Numbered from the stretch's first letter, positions 39,232 through 48,894 are shown. The stretch is 64,000 nucleotides of DNA from Enterobacter asburiae (GCF_007035645.1 NZ_AP019632.1:3844001-3908000), one strand, 5' to 3'. Translations and numbers: made by a program. Notes: generated from the sequence alone by a model not told the origin.

Positions 39232-39849
39232 TTACTTCGTTTTCAGATCGTTTTTAACGCTTTTCACACCGTCAATCGCTTTCGCGATGGACTCGGCGCG
39301 TTCACTTTGCGCCTGCGAATCTACCGTACCGGAGAGCTGAACCACACCATCGGTGGTTTCCACTTTCACCTTGCGGGACGGCACGATGTCATCTGCTAAA
39401 AGTTTAGCTTTGATTTCGCTGGTGGTGGCTGCATCACCGGCATAACCTTTCACCGACGCGTTTTTACCGTCACGTACGTGCAGCTTATCGCTGACGGACG
39501 CAACGCCTTCAACGCCTTTCGCGACTTTCACCGCCTGTTCGGCCTGAGCCTGGCTTTCCACGAAGCCGCTCAGCGTGACCACTTTCTTGTCGGTCTTAAC
39601 GGAAATATCGGTACTTTTGATGGCTTCATCATCCACCAGTGCGGCTTTCACTTTTGCTGTGATTGAGCTGTCGTCCATGAAGTTGCCGACTTTATTCATA
39701 GAGCTATCGATTTTTTGCCCTGCGGTATCGGCCGTGGACTGGGCTTTATCCATTGTGCTGCTTTCCGCCAGAGCGGAACCGCTCATCAGAACGCTACCCA
39801 GGGTTACAGCCAGCAGAGTTTTCGAAATCTTCAGTCTTGTCATATTCAT
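39232..39849 (-). CDS. osmY: Osmotically inducible periplasmic protein OsmY
   Basis: RpoS- and osmolarity-induced periplasmic protein with chaperone-like activity in E. coli. The 205-residue precursor ([29 protein letters not shown]) has a signal peptide and two BON domains (about 60-125 and 140-203; [21 protein letters not shown] and [20 protein letters not shown]). An alternative ATG two codons in is equally plausible. Another in-frame start 126 bases upstream lacks support. It stands alone with its own promoter. Confidence 0.95.
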   Translation of the reverse strand: MNMTRLKISKTLLAVTLGSVLMSGSALAESSTMDKAQSTADTAGQKIDSSMNKVGNFMDDSSITAKVKAALVDDEAIKSTDISVKTDKKVVTLSGFVESQAQAEQAVKVAKGVEGVASVSDKLHVRDGKNASVKGYAGDAATTSEIKAKLLADDIVPSRKVKVETTDGVVQLSGTVDSQAQSERAESIAKAIDGVKSVKNDLKTK

Positions 39850-40118
39850 CGATCTATTCCTGTGTTTACCCGTTATTCGGGCTACATACTTCCTTAGTAG
39901 TTTTATATATTGCGAATAAACACACGGGCAAAATGGATAACCTAAAGTCATGCATTGAACAGTTAATTTATCCACGCCCGGTGTTAAACACTGAGTTAAA
40001 TATAGATCACTCTCACAGAGCCGCTTTCAGAATTGGGTAAAAAACGCGCGAATAGCGTGAAATTGCGTTGAATTAAGAACATTCCGCAAGGGATTAATAA
40101 GACAGGAATTAAAGAAGA

Positions 40119-40138
40119 GCACGGCGGCAGCCGTGCTC
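40119..40138 (-). terminator. prfC terminator
   Basis: AGCACGGC/GGCA/GCCGTGCT forms a perfect 8-bp stem 11 bases after the prfC stop, followed on the reverse strand by a CTTCTTTAATT T-rich tail. Confidence 0.8.
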
Positions 40139-40148
40139 TGAGAGGGGA

Positions 40149-41738
40149 TTAGTGCTCGCGGGTTTTACGGAACTGAACGTCAGGGTAACGTTCCTGCGTC
40201 AGGTTCAGGTTCACCATGGTTGGCGCGATATAGGTCAGGTTATCGCCGCCATCCAGCGCCAGCTGAATTTCGTTCTTACGCTTAAATTCTTCGAATTTCT
40301 TCACGTCAGAACACTCAACCCAGCGCGCGGTCGCGACGTTCACAGACTCGTAAATCGCTTCCACGTTGTACTCGCTCTTCAGACGCGCAACAACCACGTC
40401 GAACTGCAGCACGCCGACCGCACCCACGATCAGGTCGTTGTTCGCGATTGGGCGGAACACCTGCACGGCGCCCTCTTCGGAGAGCTGAACCAGGCCTTTC
40501 AGCAGCTGTTTCTGCTTCAGCGGATCGCGCAGACGAATGCGACGGAACAGCTCCGGTGCGAAGTTCGGAATACCGGTGAACTTCATCATTTCACCCTGGG
40601 TGAAGGTATCGCCGATCTGAATCGTGCCGTGGTTGTGCAGACCGATGATGTCGCCCGGATACGCCTCTTCAACGTGCGAACGGTCGCCCGCCATAAAGGT
40701 CAGCGCATCGGAGATCACCACGTCTTTCCCGGTACGCACCTGGCGCAGCTTCATGCCCTTTTCATACTTACCGGACACCACGCGCATAAAGGCCACGCGG
40801 TCGCGGTGTTTCGGGTCCATGTTGGCCTGAATTTTGAACACGAAGCCGGTGAATTTCTCTTCCTTCGCTTCCACTTCACGGGTGTCGGTTTTACGCGGCA
40901 TCGGACGCGGCGCCCACTCCACCAGACCGTCCAGCATGTGGTCAACGCCGAAGTTACCCAGCGCGGTACCGAAGAAGACCGGGGTGATTTCACCGCTCAG
41001 GAACAGCTCTTTATCGAACTCGTGAGACGCCCCCTTCACCAGCTCCAGCTCGTCGCGCAGCTGCGCGGCCAGCTCTTCGCCGACTGCCGCGTCCAGCTCA
41101 GGGTTATCCAGACCTTTCACCACGCGAACTTCCTGAATGGTGTGGCCTTTACCGGTCTGATACAGGTAGGTTTCGTCTTTATAGAGGTGATACACCCCTT
41201 TGAACAGCTTACCGCAGCCAATTGGCCAGGTGATTGGCGCACAGGCGATTTTCAGCTCGCTTTCCACTTCGTCCATCACCTCCATCGGGTCACGGATGTC
41301 ACGGTCGAGTTTGTTCATAAAGGTGAGGATCGGCGTATCGCGCAGACGGGTGACTTCCATCAGCTTACGGGTCCGGTCTTCTACACCTTTCGCGGCGTCG
41401 ATCACCATCAGACAGCAGTCCACCGCCGTCAGGGTACGGTAGGTATCTTCGGAGAAGTCTTCGTGGCCCGGGGTGTCCAGCAGGTTCACGAGGCAGTCGT
41501 GATACGGGAACTGCATCACGGAGGTGGTAATCGAAATACCACGCTGCTTTTCCATCTCCATCCAGTCAGATTTTGCATGCTGGCTGGAGCCACGGCCTTT
41601 AACGGTACCGGCAGTCTGGATCGCCTGTCCGAACAGCAACACCTTCTCAGTGATGGTCGTTTTACCGGCATCCGGGTGCGAGATAATGGCAAAAGTGCGG
41701 CGCTTGGCCACCTCTTGCAGATAAGGAGACAACGTCAT
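40149..41738 (-). CDS. prfC: Peptide chain release factor 3
   Basis: Translational GTPase that recycles RF1/RF2 from the ribosome. The 529 residues equal E. coli RF3. The G domain (1-275) carries SHPDAGKTT (G1), [16 protein letters not shown] (G3) and TFMNKLDRD (G4). Domains II and III follow ([24 protein letters not shown]). It is alone between osmY and yjjG, leftward. Confidence 0.97.
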   Translation of the reverse strand: MTLSPYLQEVAKRRTFAIISHPDAGKTTITEKVLLFGQAIQTAGTVKGRGSSQHAKSDWMEMEKQRGISITTSVMQFPYHDCLVNLLDTPGHEDFSEDTYRTLTAVDCCLMVIDAAKGVEDRTRKLMEVTRLRDTPILTFMNKLDRDIRDPMEVMDEVESELKIACAPITWPIGCGKLFKGVYHLYKDETYLYQTGKGHTIQEVRVVKGLDNPELDAAVGEELAAQLRDELELVKGASHEFDKELFLSGEITPVFFGTALGNFGVDHMLDGLVEWAPRPMPRKTDTREVEAKEEKFTGFVFKIQANMDPKHRDRVAFMRVVSGKYEKGMKLRQVRTGKDVVISDALTFMAGDRSHVEEAYPGDIIGLHNHGTIQIGDTFTQGEMMKFTGIPNFAPELFRRIRLRDPLKQKQLLKGLVQLSEEGAVQVFRPIANNDLIVGAVGVLQFDVVVARLKSEYNVEAIYESVNVATARWVECSDVKKFEEFKRKNEIQLALDGGDNLTYIAPTMVNLNLTQERYPDVQFRKTREH

Positions 41739-41829
41739 AATTAAATCTTCTTTTATAAGCGCGGCAGCACGCCACGCATCATGGAATACAAAATTGCGGC
41801 TATTTTACCCATCAATGGGGGGCAGGCAA

Positions 41830-42507
41830 TCATTGTTTACACAGGAGTTGCTCCAGTTCGTTCAACGACGTCACGGTCCAGGTCGGCTCGATGCCTTCAG
41901 GCTTCACGCGGCCATGCGCGTTGAGCCAGACGGTCGACAAACCTGACTTCATGCCGCCCAGGATATCTGACTCTGCCGTATCACCCACCATCAGGACGCG
42001 ATCGCGGTCAGGATGACCGGCCTGGGCCAGCGCGTAGTCGAAAATACGCGGATCCGGTTTAGGTACGCCCACCTCTTCGGAGATCACCAGCGCGTCGAAA
42101 TGATCGCGCAGGCCGGTACGCTCGAGGCGGATCTGCTGCAGGGCAGTAAAACCGTTGGTGATGATCCCCAGTTTGACCTTGCCTTTCAACGCATTCAGCA
42201 GGGAAACCGCACCCGGCAGTGGCGCACAGATATCGGCCATCGCGTTCAGGAAGGCATCATTCAGCGTTCCCGGACTGACCTTTAAGCGTTCCGCCCAGAC
42301 GTCAAAACGCTGGTGCTGAAGCTGTAACGCGGTGATGGCACCGTTCTGGTAATCCACCCACAGCGGCTTGTTTACCGCCTGATAGTCCTGAAAATCTTCA
42401 GCGGTGAAGGTCACGCTATAGTCGAGAAACATCCGCTGCAGGCCGCCGAACGAGTCAAACGTAAACAGCGTTTCGTCGGCATCAAAGAAAATCCAGTCCC
42501 ATTTCAT
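41830..42507 (-). CDS. yjjG: Pyrimidine 5'-nucleotidase YjjG (HAD family)
   Basis: HAD phosphatase that dephosphorylates dUMP, UMP, dTMP and non-canonical pyrimidine nucleotides. The 225 residues start [15 protein letters not shown] (nucleophile Asp9, acid Asp11); motif II is [12 protein letters not shown], and motif IV is [13 protein letters not shown]. The start is chosen to match E. coli (225 residues); a further ATG nine codons upstream sits inside the rimI-yjjG gap. It follows rimI, probably in one transcript with holD. Confidence 0.94.
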   Translation of the reverse strand: MKWDWIFFDADETLFTFDSFGGLQRMFLDYSVTFTAEDFQDYQAVNKPLWVDYQNGAITALQLQHQRFDVWAERLKVSPGTLNDAFLNAMADICAPLPGAVSLLNALKGKVKLGIITNGFTALQQIRLERTGLRDHFDALVISEEVGVPKPDPRIFDYALAQAGHPDRDRVLMVGDTAESDILGGMKSGLSTVWLNAHGRVKPEGIEPTWTVTSLNELEQLLCKQ

Positions 42508-42526
42508 CGTTACAACCTTATATTCG

Positions 42527-42970
42527 TTATCCAATCGGCAGAGCCATTATGATGGCGTCTTCACGTCCCTCTGCGGTGGGGTAGTAGTTACGGCGGACCG
42601 TCGCCTCGTTAAAGCCTAAGCTTTCATAGAGCGCGATGGCGGCGACATTCGATGCGCGCACCTCCAGCCACAGGGTGAAAACGTCACGGGTTTCGAGCTC
42701 GCGAATGAGGTGCTCGAGCAGTTCTCTTCCCAGCCCACGGCGCTGGAACGCGGGATCAACCGCAATATTAAACAGCGTCGCTTCATCAAGAACAACCTGC
42801 GTGATCGCGAAGGCGGCCATGGTGCCGTCAACGTCCAGACGGAAGTTCAGATACCGTTCGCCCTGATTGCTGGCGAAGGTTTTTTCGCTCCACGGAAACG
42901 CGTGGGCGCGTGTTTCAATCGCAAACGCTGTGGTCAGGTCAGGCGTCGTGAGGGAAGAAATCGTGTTCAT
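42527..42970 (-). CDS. rimI: Ribosomal protein S18 N-alpha-acetyltransferase RimI
   Basis: GNAT acetyltransferase that acetylates the N-terminal alanine of ribosomal protein S18. The 147 residues start [28 protein letters not shown]. The acetyl-CoA loop is [13 protein letters not shown], and the catalytic region includes [21 protein letters not shown]. Its start overlaps the holD 3' end by 32 bases, as in E. coli. Confidence 0.95.
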   Translation of the reverse strand: MNTISSLTTPDLTTAFAIETRAHAFPWSEKTFASNQGERYLNFRLDVDGTMAAFAITQVVLDEATLFNIAVDPAFQRRGLGRELLEHLIRELETRDVFTLWLEVRASNVAAIALYESLGFNEATVRRNYYPTAEGREDAIIMALPIG

Positions 42971-43352
42971 ATTCGCAGATTTGTTGCCATAGCGCGCTGC
43001 GCGCTTTTGGGTTGGCTTTCAGTTCGTCCAGCGCTGGCGAGCAGATCTGGCTCCCCTGGAGGGGGATCTCGTTTGTCTCTCCGATACGCCAGCTGTTACA
43101 GCGGCTATCAGGAGGAAGCATCGCGACACGCTCTGGCGTCAGCTGTAAAACCTGGTCGGCCGTCATCTTCAGGCTGCGAAGGACATCATCGATCAGGGGT
43201 TCATTCAGGGCAGGCAGTTCTTCCGCCACCATCACCAGGCGTACGTGCGCAGGGATGGAAATGGCGATTTCGCCCTGCAACGCCGTCGGGCGACGCAAAG
43301 CCCACTGGGTAATGCCCAGCTGCTGCAACTGCCAGTCTCGTCGGGATGTCAT
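42939..43352 (-). CDS. holD: DNA polymerase III psi subunit HolD
   Basis: Small clamp-loader-associated subunit that, with chi (HolC), links the tau/gamma complex to SSB. The 137 residues (MTSRRDWQLQQLGITQWALRRP) equal E. coli HolD. The N-terminal 26 residues contact the clamp loader, and the rest forms the chi-binding fold. It overlaps rimI and is divergent from rsmC (102-base gap). Confidence 0.94.
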   Translation of the reverse strand: MTSRRDWQLQQLGITQWALRRPTALQGEIAISIPAHVRLVMVAEELPALNEPLIDDVLRSLKMTADQVLQLTPERVAMLPPDSRCNSWRIGETNEIPLQGSQICSPALDELKANPKARSALWQQICEYEHDFFPHDA

Positions 43353-43454
43353 AGGGAAAACTCCTGTCTCTCAGGCGCGCAAATATAGCAAATGTGTCGA
43401 AAGTGCGCCATCTACCTACTATAATCCCCGCCTGAGTTTATTGAGGAACAATTC

Positions 43455-44483
43455 ATGTCTGCATTTACCCCGGCAAGTGAAGTCTTGCTGCGTCACAGTG
43501 ATGATTTCGAAGAAAGCCGTATTCTGTTTGCCGGAGATATGCAGGATGACCTGCCTGCGCGTTTCGACTGTGCTGAAAGCCGTGCCCACACCCAATACTA
43601 CCACCACTGGCAGGTGCTGAGCCGCCAGATGGGCGAGCGCGCGCGCTTTAGCCTGGTGGCGGAGCAGAGCGATATTGCCGACTGCGATACGCTGATTTAC
43701 TACTGGCCGAAGAACAAGCCTGAAGCCCAGTTCCAGCTGATGAACCTGCTCTCCCTGCTGCCGGTAGGCTGCGATATTTTCGTGGTGGGTGAGAACCGCA
43801 GCGGCGTGCGTAGCGCTGAACAGATGCTGGAAGGCTACGCACCGCTGAATAAAGTCGACAGCGCACGCCGCTGTGGTCTGTATCATGGCCGTCTGGAAAA
43901 ACAGACAACGTTCGATCCACAGGCATACTGGGACGAGTACCAGCTTGACGGCCTGACCATCAAAACCCTGCCGGGCGTATTCAGCCGCGACGCGCTGGAT
44001 ACGGGCAGCAAGCTGCTGCTCTCCACCCTGACGCCGCACACCAAAGGCAAAGTGCTGGACGTCGGCTGCGGCGCGGGCGTGCTCTCTACCGTGCTTGCCA
44101 GCCATTCACCCAAAGTGCGCTTAACCCTCTGTGACGTGAGCGCCCCGGCTGTTGAAGCCAGCCGCGCAACGCTTGCCGCAAACGGCATTGAAGGCGAGGT
44201 GATTGCCAGCAACGTCTTCTCCGACGTCACCGGTCGCTTCGACATGATTATCTCCAACCCGCCGTTCCACGACGGTATGGAGACCAGCCTTGAAGCGGCA
44301 CAAACGCTGATCCGCGGCGCAACCCGTCATCTGAACAGCGGCGGCGAGCTGCGTATTGTCGCGAACGCCTTCCTGGCGTACCCGAAAGTGCTGGACGAAA
44401 CCTTCGGCTTCCACGAAGTGATCGCCCAGACCGGCCGCTTTAAGGTCTACCGTACCGTCATGACGCGCCAGGCCAAAAAGTAA
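43455..44483 (+). CDS. rsmC: 16S rRNA (guanine1207-N2)-methyltransferase RsmC
   Basis: Methylates G1207 of the small subunit rRNA. The 342 residues comprise an N-terminal pseudo-methyltransferase domain and a C-terminal catalytic domain with the SAM loop [12 protein letters not shown] (near 200) and the exocyclic-amine methylase motif [11 protein letters not shown]. It is divergent from holD and upstream of the leu tRNA cluster. Confidence 0.96.
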   Translation: MSAFTPASEVLLRHSDDFEESRILFAGDMQDDLPARFDCAESRAHTQYYHHWQVLSRQMGERARFSLVAEQSDIADCDTLIYYWPKNKPEAQFQLMNLLSLLPVGCDIFVVGENRSGVRSAEQMLEGYAPLNKVDSARRCGLYHGRLEKQTTFDPQAYWDEYQLDGLTIKTLPGVFSRDALDTGSKLLLSTLTPHTKGKVLDVGCGAGVLSTVLASHSPKVRLTLCDVSAPAVEASRATLAANGIEGEVIASNVFSDVTGRFDMIISNPPFHDGMETSLEAAQTLIRGATRHLNSGGELRIVANAFLAYPKVLDETFGFHEVIAQTGRFKVYRTVMTRQAKK

Positions 44484-44498
44484 TCTCCGCTCCAGCAG

Positions 44499-44525
44499 GC
44501 CGGATAAGCGCAAGCGCCATCCGGC
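44499..44525. repeat. REP sequence after rsmC
   Basis: GCCGGATAAGCGC and GCGCCATCCGGC form a single REP palindrome 16 bases after the rsmC stop. Confidence 0.7.
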
Positions 44526-44586
44526 TCCGCATGGCGCCTGCATCGGCCATTTTTGCAGCAATCAAGGCGTCGCGCGCACTTTTCTG

Positions 44587-44614
44587 TTGACGTAAAGCTG
44601 AAAACATCTAGAAT
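44587..44614 (+). promoter_or_regulatory. Promoter of the tRNA-Leu cluster
   Basis: TTGACG (-35) and TAGAAT (-10) are separated by 16 bases and followed by a GC-rich discriminator (GCGCCTCC). This is typical of stable-RNA promoters under stringent control, 41 bases before the first tRNA. Confidence 0.8.
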
Positions 44615-44655
44615 GCGCCTCCGTGGTTACGATACTTTTACAGTATCGATGGTAT

Positions 44656-44742
44656 GCGAAGGTGGCGGAATTGGTAGACGCGCTAGCTTCAGGTGTTAGT
44701 GTCCTTACGGATGTGGGGGTTCGAGTCCCCCCCCTCGCACCA
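44656..44742 (+). tRNA. leuQ: tRNA-Leu (anticodon CAG), copy 1
   Basis: 87-base class II tRNA with the encoded CCA end. GCGAAGG pairs with the 3' CTCGC part of the acceptor arm. The anticodon CAG lies in CTTCAGG, a long variable arm (GTCC TTAC GGAT) is present, and the T loop reads TTCGAGT. The individual leuQ/P/V names follow E. coli order and are tentative. Confidence 0.93.
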
Positions 44743-44770
44743 TAAATCACAATGATATTGCTCGCACTGG

Positions 44771-44857
44771 GCGAAGGTGGCGGAATTGGTAGACGCGCTA
44801 GCTTCAGGTGTTAGTGTCCTTACGGATGTGGGGGTTCGAGTCCCCCCCCTCGCACCA
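44771..44857 (+). tRNA. leuP: tRNA-Leu (anticodon CAG), copy 2
   Basis: Identical in sequence to copy 1 over 87 bases, with a 28-base spacer between them. The three copies are presumably cut from one precursor. Confidence 0.93.
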
Positions 44858-44890
44858 ACGAGGCGATATCAACAATAGTAAGATGACTGT

Positions 44891-44976
44891 GCGAAGGTGG
44901 CGGAATTGGTAGACGCGCTAGCTTCAGGTGTTAGTGTCCTTAGGATGTGGGGGTTCGAGTCCCCCCCCTCGCACCA
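44891..44976 (+). tRNA. leuV: tRNA-Leu (anticodon CAG), copy 3, one base shorter
   Basis: 86 bases, identical to the other copies except that one C is missing in the variable-arm loop (GTCCTTAGGAT instead of GTCCTTACGGAT). The arm can still pair (GTCC/GGAT) with a three-base loop, so function is probably kept. Confidence 0.9.
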
Positions 44977-45018
44977 ATTATCTTACATCCCTTCTGAAGT
45001 TCCCCTTGTTTTTCCCTG

Positions 45019-45249
45019 TTATTTCAAACTCATCAGTATCACCAGAATTCCACTGACCAGTGCTACGCATGATGGCAGTAAAACAAAGTGGCGAAGCTGC
45101 TTATGCCAGATCATGCCTGACGTGACTAACAGTCCTGACACAATGATCGCTTTCCAGGTATCAAGGGAGAGATCGGCAAACATCAACCCGCCGAGAATCG
45201 CTCCCGGTAGCAATACCCCCCAACCACTGCCAAGCGCCCTGTTCAACAT
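45019..45249 (-). CDS. yjjZ: DUF1435 small membrane protein YjjZ
   Basis: A 76-residue protein of unknown function with hydrophobic segments (GWGVLLPGAILGGLMFADL, AIIVSGLLVTSGMIW, FVLLPSCVALVSGILVILM). The start at 45249 (MLNRALGSGWG) has GAGGG about eight bases upstream; an ATG at 45297 would place the start inside the Fur-like site. A Fur-box-like sequence 19 bases upstream suggests iron repression; to my recollection E. coli yjjZ is in the Fur regulon. It lies next to fhuF-linked genes, as in E. coli. Confidence 0.82.
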   Translation of the reverse strand: MLNRALGSGWGVLLPGAILGGLMFADLSLDTWKAIIVSGLLVTSGMIWHKQLRHFVLLPSCVALVSGILVILMSLK

Positions 45250-45267
45250 GATCTGCCCTCTCACAAC

Positions 45268-45286
45268 GATAATGATAACCAATATC
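45268..45286. promoter_or_regulatory. Fur box upstream of yjjZ
   Basis: GATAATGATAACCAATATC matches 17 of 19 positions of the Fur consensus. It lies downstream of a possible -10 (GATAAT, 45298-45303) and -35 (TTGATT, 45320-45325) on the reverse strand, so it would cover the transcription start. Confidence 0.8.
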
Positions 45287-45503
45287 ATATGACACACATT
45301 ATCATTTGTCAGCTGAATGAATCAAAATCCATCGACCTTTACCTTTCCCGTAATGACAGGAATTGCCTAAGGTGATAAATTGCACACCTGTTAACAACAT
45401 CTAAAGATTTTCTGATAATTACTCTTTGAGTTTTTTGCATGTTTTATTGCGAAACAGCACCTACTTATTTGTTTTAATTAAATTTTAATAAAAACGCACG
45501 ACT

Positions 45504-46568
45504 ATGACATCACAATCCTGGCGGTCTTTGGTTCACAGAAAATATCAATTGTCGTTACGTTTATTTTTATTTCTGAACGCAACCTCGGCAGTGTTCTCGG
45601 TAACAAATCCGCTCAATTCTGTACGCCTGTTATCTGCCCCACTTATTGCTATTTTCTCCATCAGCACCGGCCTGTTCGTCTGGCACTGGAGAAAGCGCGC
45701 GCGGAAGATAAATATTCCCGTTGTTTCAGGGATCTTCGGTATTTTGTGGGCCTGGCAAATTGAGTCTAAATTCGCCTTAATTACCCACGACCACGCGACG
45801 TATTTGTTAATCGCTCTATTAACGGTACTTTTTATCGGAACGCTGGCATTCGCGAGTAATATCAAAGCATTTACGCTGCACTCATTGCCCACCTTTATTG
45901 TCTGCCTGTGGCTAAGCGATCACGATATATGGCTGAGAATGACCTATTCTTTCGCACTTCCTGTGGTGGCAATTGCTATTCATAACATTTTGCAAACGCG
46001 TAACGACCGTTTCGCTCAGGAATTGCTCTCGCGCCTGTTGGAAGAGCGAGAAACCCTTACCGATCTCAGCATGATGGACCCGCTTACCGGGCTCTATAAT
46101 CGTCGCGGTCTGCAAAGCCGTCTGGAGAACCTGCCGACGGTAGAAAATGGCGAGCACTTTGTCCTGCTGATGGATATCGATCACTTCAAAGCCTATAACG
46201 ATCACTATGGCCATATGATGGGGGATCAGGCGCTGAAGCGCGTCTCTGCGGCAATCCGCGACGCCGTGCGTTCTCGCGATATTGTGGCGCGTTTTGGCGG
46301 AGAAGAGTTCATGGTGCTGCTGACCAATATTTCACTCGAACATGCTCGCCAGACGGCCGAGCGGATCCGTCAGAAAGTCTACGATTTGAAAATCCCGCAT
46401 CTGTTTAACGAGAGTGTCGCGACAAACGTCACCATCAGCATTGGTATTGCCATTTTCGAGGATGAAGACGTGGAAGGCGCGCTGGAAAAAGCGGACAAAG
46501 CCCTCTACGAAGCAAAGCATATGGGGCGCAATAACATTCTGTTAAGTGAAGAGCTGCAGACGGCATAA
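45504..46568 (+). CDS. Membrane-bound diguanylate cyclase (GGDEF)
   Basis: Predicted cyclic di-GMP synthase. The 354 residues have about six N-terminal hydrophobic helices (1-175; e.g. LLSAPLIAIFSISTGLFVWHW, YLLIALLTVLFIGTLAF), then a GGDEF domain (about 190-350) with LTGLYNRRGL, DIDHFKAYND and the active site GGEEF at 265-269. An inhibitory RxxD site (256-259) is placed five residues upstream, so the enzyme should be active and product-inhibited. No partner is adjacent. The gene lies between yjjZ and fhuF, where E. coli K-12 has none. Its 5' part is AT-rich, suggesting acquisition. Confidence 0.88.
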   Translation: MTSQSWRSLVHRKYQLSLRLFLFLNATSAVFSVTNPLNSVRLLSAPLIAIFSISTGLFVWHWRKRARKINIPVVSGIFGILWAWQIESKFALITHDHATYLLIALLTVLFIGTLAFASNIKAFTLHSLPTFIVCLWLSDHDIWLRMTYSFALPVVAIAIHNILQTRNDRFAQELLSRLLEERETLTDLSMMDPLTGLYNRRGLQSRLENLPTVENGEHFVLLMDIDHFKAYNDHYGHMMGDQALKRVSAAIRDAVRSRDIVARFGGEEFMVLLTNISLEHARQTAERIRQKVYDLKIPHLFNESVATNVTISIGIAIFEDEDVEGALEKADKALYEAKHMGRNNILLSEELQTA

Positions 46569-46632
46569 ACATCACGGCGGTGTCTTAAAGACAAAAGTCT
46601 TGCCATTGATATGAGCAATAGTTAGGATTGGC

Positions 46633-46650
46633 AATCATTATCATTTAGAT
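46633..46650. promoter_or_regulatory. Fur-box-like site upstream of fhuF
   Basis: AATCATTATCATTTAGAT reads as three Fur hexamers (NATWAT type), ending 14 bases before the fhuF start codon. fhuF is a classic Fur-repressed gene in E. coli. Confidence 0.7.
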
Positions 46651-46663
46651 TTCTATCTATACT

Positions 46664-47452
46664 ATGGCTACGCATACCGCATACATCGTCGAGCCCCTCC
46701 TCTGGCGAGCGCCCCTCACCAGCGGGAATGCTTCGCTTGCTGATGCCATACGGGATAAGATTGCGGAGACGCGCGCCCACCTGCTGGATTTTATCCGCCT
46801 TGATGAAGCGCACCCGAACCACGCCATGACGCTCTCAGAGTGGCGTCAACCGACAAAACTGCAGTCGCTGCTGGCCACCTATTCCGACCATATCTATCGC
46901 AATCAGCCCACTCTTACGCGGGAAAATAAACCACTGCTCTCTCTTTGGGCGCAGTGGTATATCGGCCTGATGGTGCCTCCCCTCATGCTGGCGCTGTTAA
47001 CCCAGAAGAGCATGCTGGAACTTTCGCCGGATAATTTCCACGTCGAGTTTCACGAAACCGGGCGCGCAGCCTGTTTCTGGATTGATCTGCACGAAGACCA
47101 GAACGCGGAACGCCTGACGGCTCAGGAACGCATGGAGCAGCTTATCACCCAGGCCCTGATCCCGGTCGTGGACGCGCTTGAAGCGACGGGAGAAATTAAC
47201 GCGAAGCTTATCTGGAGCAATACGGGCTATTTAATCCACTGGTATTTAACGGAAATGAAGCCTCTGCTTGGTGATGAGAACGTTGATGCCCTGCGTCAGT
47301 CCTGTTTCTTTGCAAAACAGCTTTCCGATGGCCGTGACAACCCGTTATTCCGTACCGTCGTGCTCCGTGATGGGCTTCTGGTTCGCCGCACATGCTGCCA
47401 GCGCTATCGCCTGCCAGACGTTAAGCAGTGCGGGGATTGCACGCTGAAATAA
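46664..47452 (+). CDS. fhuF: Siderophore-iron reductase FhuF
   Basis: Cytosolic [2Fe-2S] protein that reduces ferric hydroxamate siderophores to release iron. The 262 residues equal E. coli FhuF. The cluster is held by the unusual CC-X10-C-X2-C motif at the C-terminus (TCCQRYRLPDVKQCGDC). ENKPLISLWAQWYIGLMVPPLMLALL-like sequence is conserved in the middle. Expected to be induced by iron starvation through the upstream Fur-like site. Confidence 0.96.
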   Translation: MATHTAYIVEPLLWRAPLTSGNASLADAIRDKIAETRAHLLDFIRLDEAHPNHAMTLSEWRQPTKLQSLLATYSDHIYRNQPTLTRENKPLLSLWAQWYIGLMVPPLMLALLTQKSMLELSPDNFHVEFHETGRAACFWIDLHEDQNAERLTAQERMEQLITQALIPVVDALEATGEINAKLIWSNTGYLIHWYLTEMKPLLGDENVDALRQSCFFAKQLSDGRDNPLFRTVVLRDGLLVRRTCCQRYRLPDVKQCGDCTLK

Positions 47453-47465
47453 TCGGCCACGGCCT

Positions 47466-47502
47466 GATGCCCTCACCCTGCCCCTCTCCCACAGGGAGAG
47501 GG
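47466..47502. repeat. boxC-like inverted repeat (copy E)
   Basis: GCCCTCACCCTGCCCCTCTC and CACAGGGAGAGGG lie between convergent fhuF and the PTS permease gene. Confidence 0.7.
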
Positions 47503-47512
47503 AACAAACACT

Positions 47513-47540
47513 AAAAACGGCAACCTGAGTTGCCGTTTTG
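47513..47540. terminator. Bidirectional terminator between fhuF and the EIIC gene
   Basis: AAAAACGGCAAC/CTGA/GTTGCCGTTTTG forms a perfect stem with A/T flanks. It resembles the ettA terminator. Confidence 0.88.
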
Positions 47541-47547
47541 CTTTAAC

Positions 47548-48894
47548 CTAAGCCACCTGCTGATTGTCCTCTTCCGCGTTACGCTGTGCTTCTTCCGCTT
47601 CCTGCTCCAGCAGCTGTTTCTCGTACACTTTGAAGAACGGGAAGTAGATGATTGCCGATACGCAGGCCAGGACCACAACCAGAATAGCCGCGCGGAAATC
47701 CCAGCCCAGAGCCCACGCTGCGCCTATTGGCGCCGGTGCCGTCCAGGGAACCACTGAGATGACGCGGCCAATCAGGTCAAACGTCATCGCCGCCCAGGCC
47801 AGCACGGCATTTACCATCGGTGCCAGCAGGAACGGAATAAAGAACACCGGGTTCATCACGATTGGCGTACCGAAGATAACGGGTTCATTGATGTTGAAGA
47901 AGCTGGGTACCACGCTCAAACGCCCGATAGAGCGTAAATGCGCTGAACGGCTACGCAGATAGCAAATCACCAGCCCCATCGTGGCGCCCGACCCGCCAAT
48001 TACGATAAAGAACGTCCAGAACGCCTCCATAAAAATATGCGGCAGAGGCTGGCTGGCGGCCAGCGCGGTCTGGTTCGCACCCAGGTTGGTCAGCCAGAAC
48101 ATCTGCAGCATCCCGGAGACGATGGCGGCGCCGTGGATACCGGCGAACCACAGCAGATGGCCAATCAACACGGCCAGCAGGATCGCAGGCAGGGAATCCG
48201 CTGCGGAAACCAGAGGTTTAAAGACCGACATAATGGCCTGCGGGATCAGCATGCCGAACTGAGACTGAATGAACAGGCTGAGAGGATAGAGCGTTAACAC
48301 CACTACCAGTACCGGAATCAGCAGATCAAACGAGTTTTTGATCATCGGAGGGACCTGGTCTGGCAGGCGAATACCGATGTTATGCGCCTTGAGAAAACGC
48401 ATCATCTCAACGCAGTAGATCGCCACCAGAATCGCGGTAAAAATGCCCGTCCCACCCAGGCTATCGACAGGCAGCGTGCCTTTGGTTTTCGGTGCCGCGA
48501 CCAGCAGAAACGCCATCAGCGACAGCATGGCGCACATAAACGGGTCTAACTGGTGTGATTTGACATAATGTTTGCCAAGGTTATAGGCGATGGCCGCACA
48601 GATATAGATGGACATAATGCCCATCGTCATATCAAACGGCGTCAGGATCTGGCCTTCAAACTGCTTCGCCATATCCAGCCAGGCTCGGGCGAAACCCCAG
48701 GTGGTATCCGGCGAAAACGGTGGGTATGCGAACACTAACAGAAACGAACCCACAATCATAAATGGCATCGCAGAGATAAACCCATCACGGATAGCCATGA
48801 CATGACGCTGGGAAGAGATCCGCCCGGCAATCGGGCTCACGTAATTTTCAACAAAACGGAATATCAGGTTAAACGCAGCATGGTTGGCAGACAT
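47548..48894 (-). CDS. Orphan PTS EIIC permease, lactose/cellobiose family
   Basis: Inner-membrane permease domain of a sugar phosphotransferase system. The 448 residues show about ten hydrophobic segments and the family signature FFNINEPVIFGTPIVMNP (near 325-340), with LLWFAGIHGAAIVSG in the middle. The C-terminus is a charged tail (KQLLEQEAEEAQRNAEE). No IIA, IIB, hydrolase or regulator gene is nearby, so it must borrow partners or act as an accessory permease. A perfect 21-base palindrome lies 190 bases upstream. It is absent at this place in E. coli K-12; the substrate, probably a beta-glucoside or chitobiose-like sugar, is only inferred. Confidence 0.87.
   Translation of the reverse strand: MSANHAAFNLIFRFVENYVSPIAGRISSQRHVMAIRDGFISAMPFMIVGSFLLVFAYPPFSPDTTWGFARAWLDMAKQFEGQILTPFDMTMGIMSIYICAAIAYNLGKHYVKSHQLDPFMCAMLSLMAFLLVAAPKTKGTLPVDSLGGTGIFTAILVAIYCVEMMRFLKAHNIGIRLPDQVPPMIKNSFDLLIPVLVVVLTLYPLSLFIQSQFGMLIPQAIMSVFKPLVSAADSLPAILLAVLIGHLLWFAGIHGAAIVSGMLQMFWLTNLGANQTALAASQPLPHIFMEAFWTFFIVIGGSGATMGLVICYLRSRSAHLRSIGRLSVVPSFFNINEPVIFGTPIVMNPVFFIPFLLAPMVNAVLAWAAMTFDLIGRVISVVPWTAPAPIGAAWALGWDFRAAILVVVLACVSAIIYFPFFKVYEKQLLEQEAEEAQRNAEEDNQQVA

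Noticed and set aside
40152..41744. 530-codon forward open frame across prfC
   Set aside because: Antisense shadow of prfC, produced by the codon bias of a highly expressed gene; no domain or ribosome-binding site supports it.
44562..44750. 62-codon reverse frame across the first tRNA-Leu
   Set aside because: It is the reverse complement of a tRNA gene, a common false annotation.
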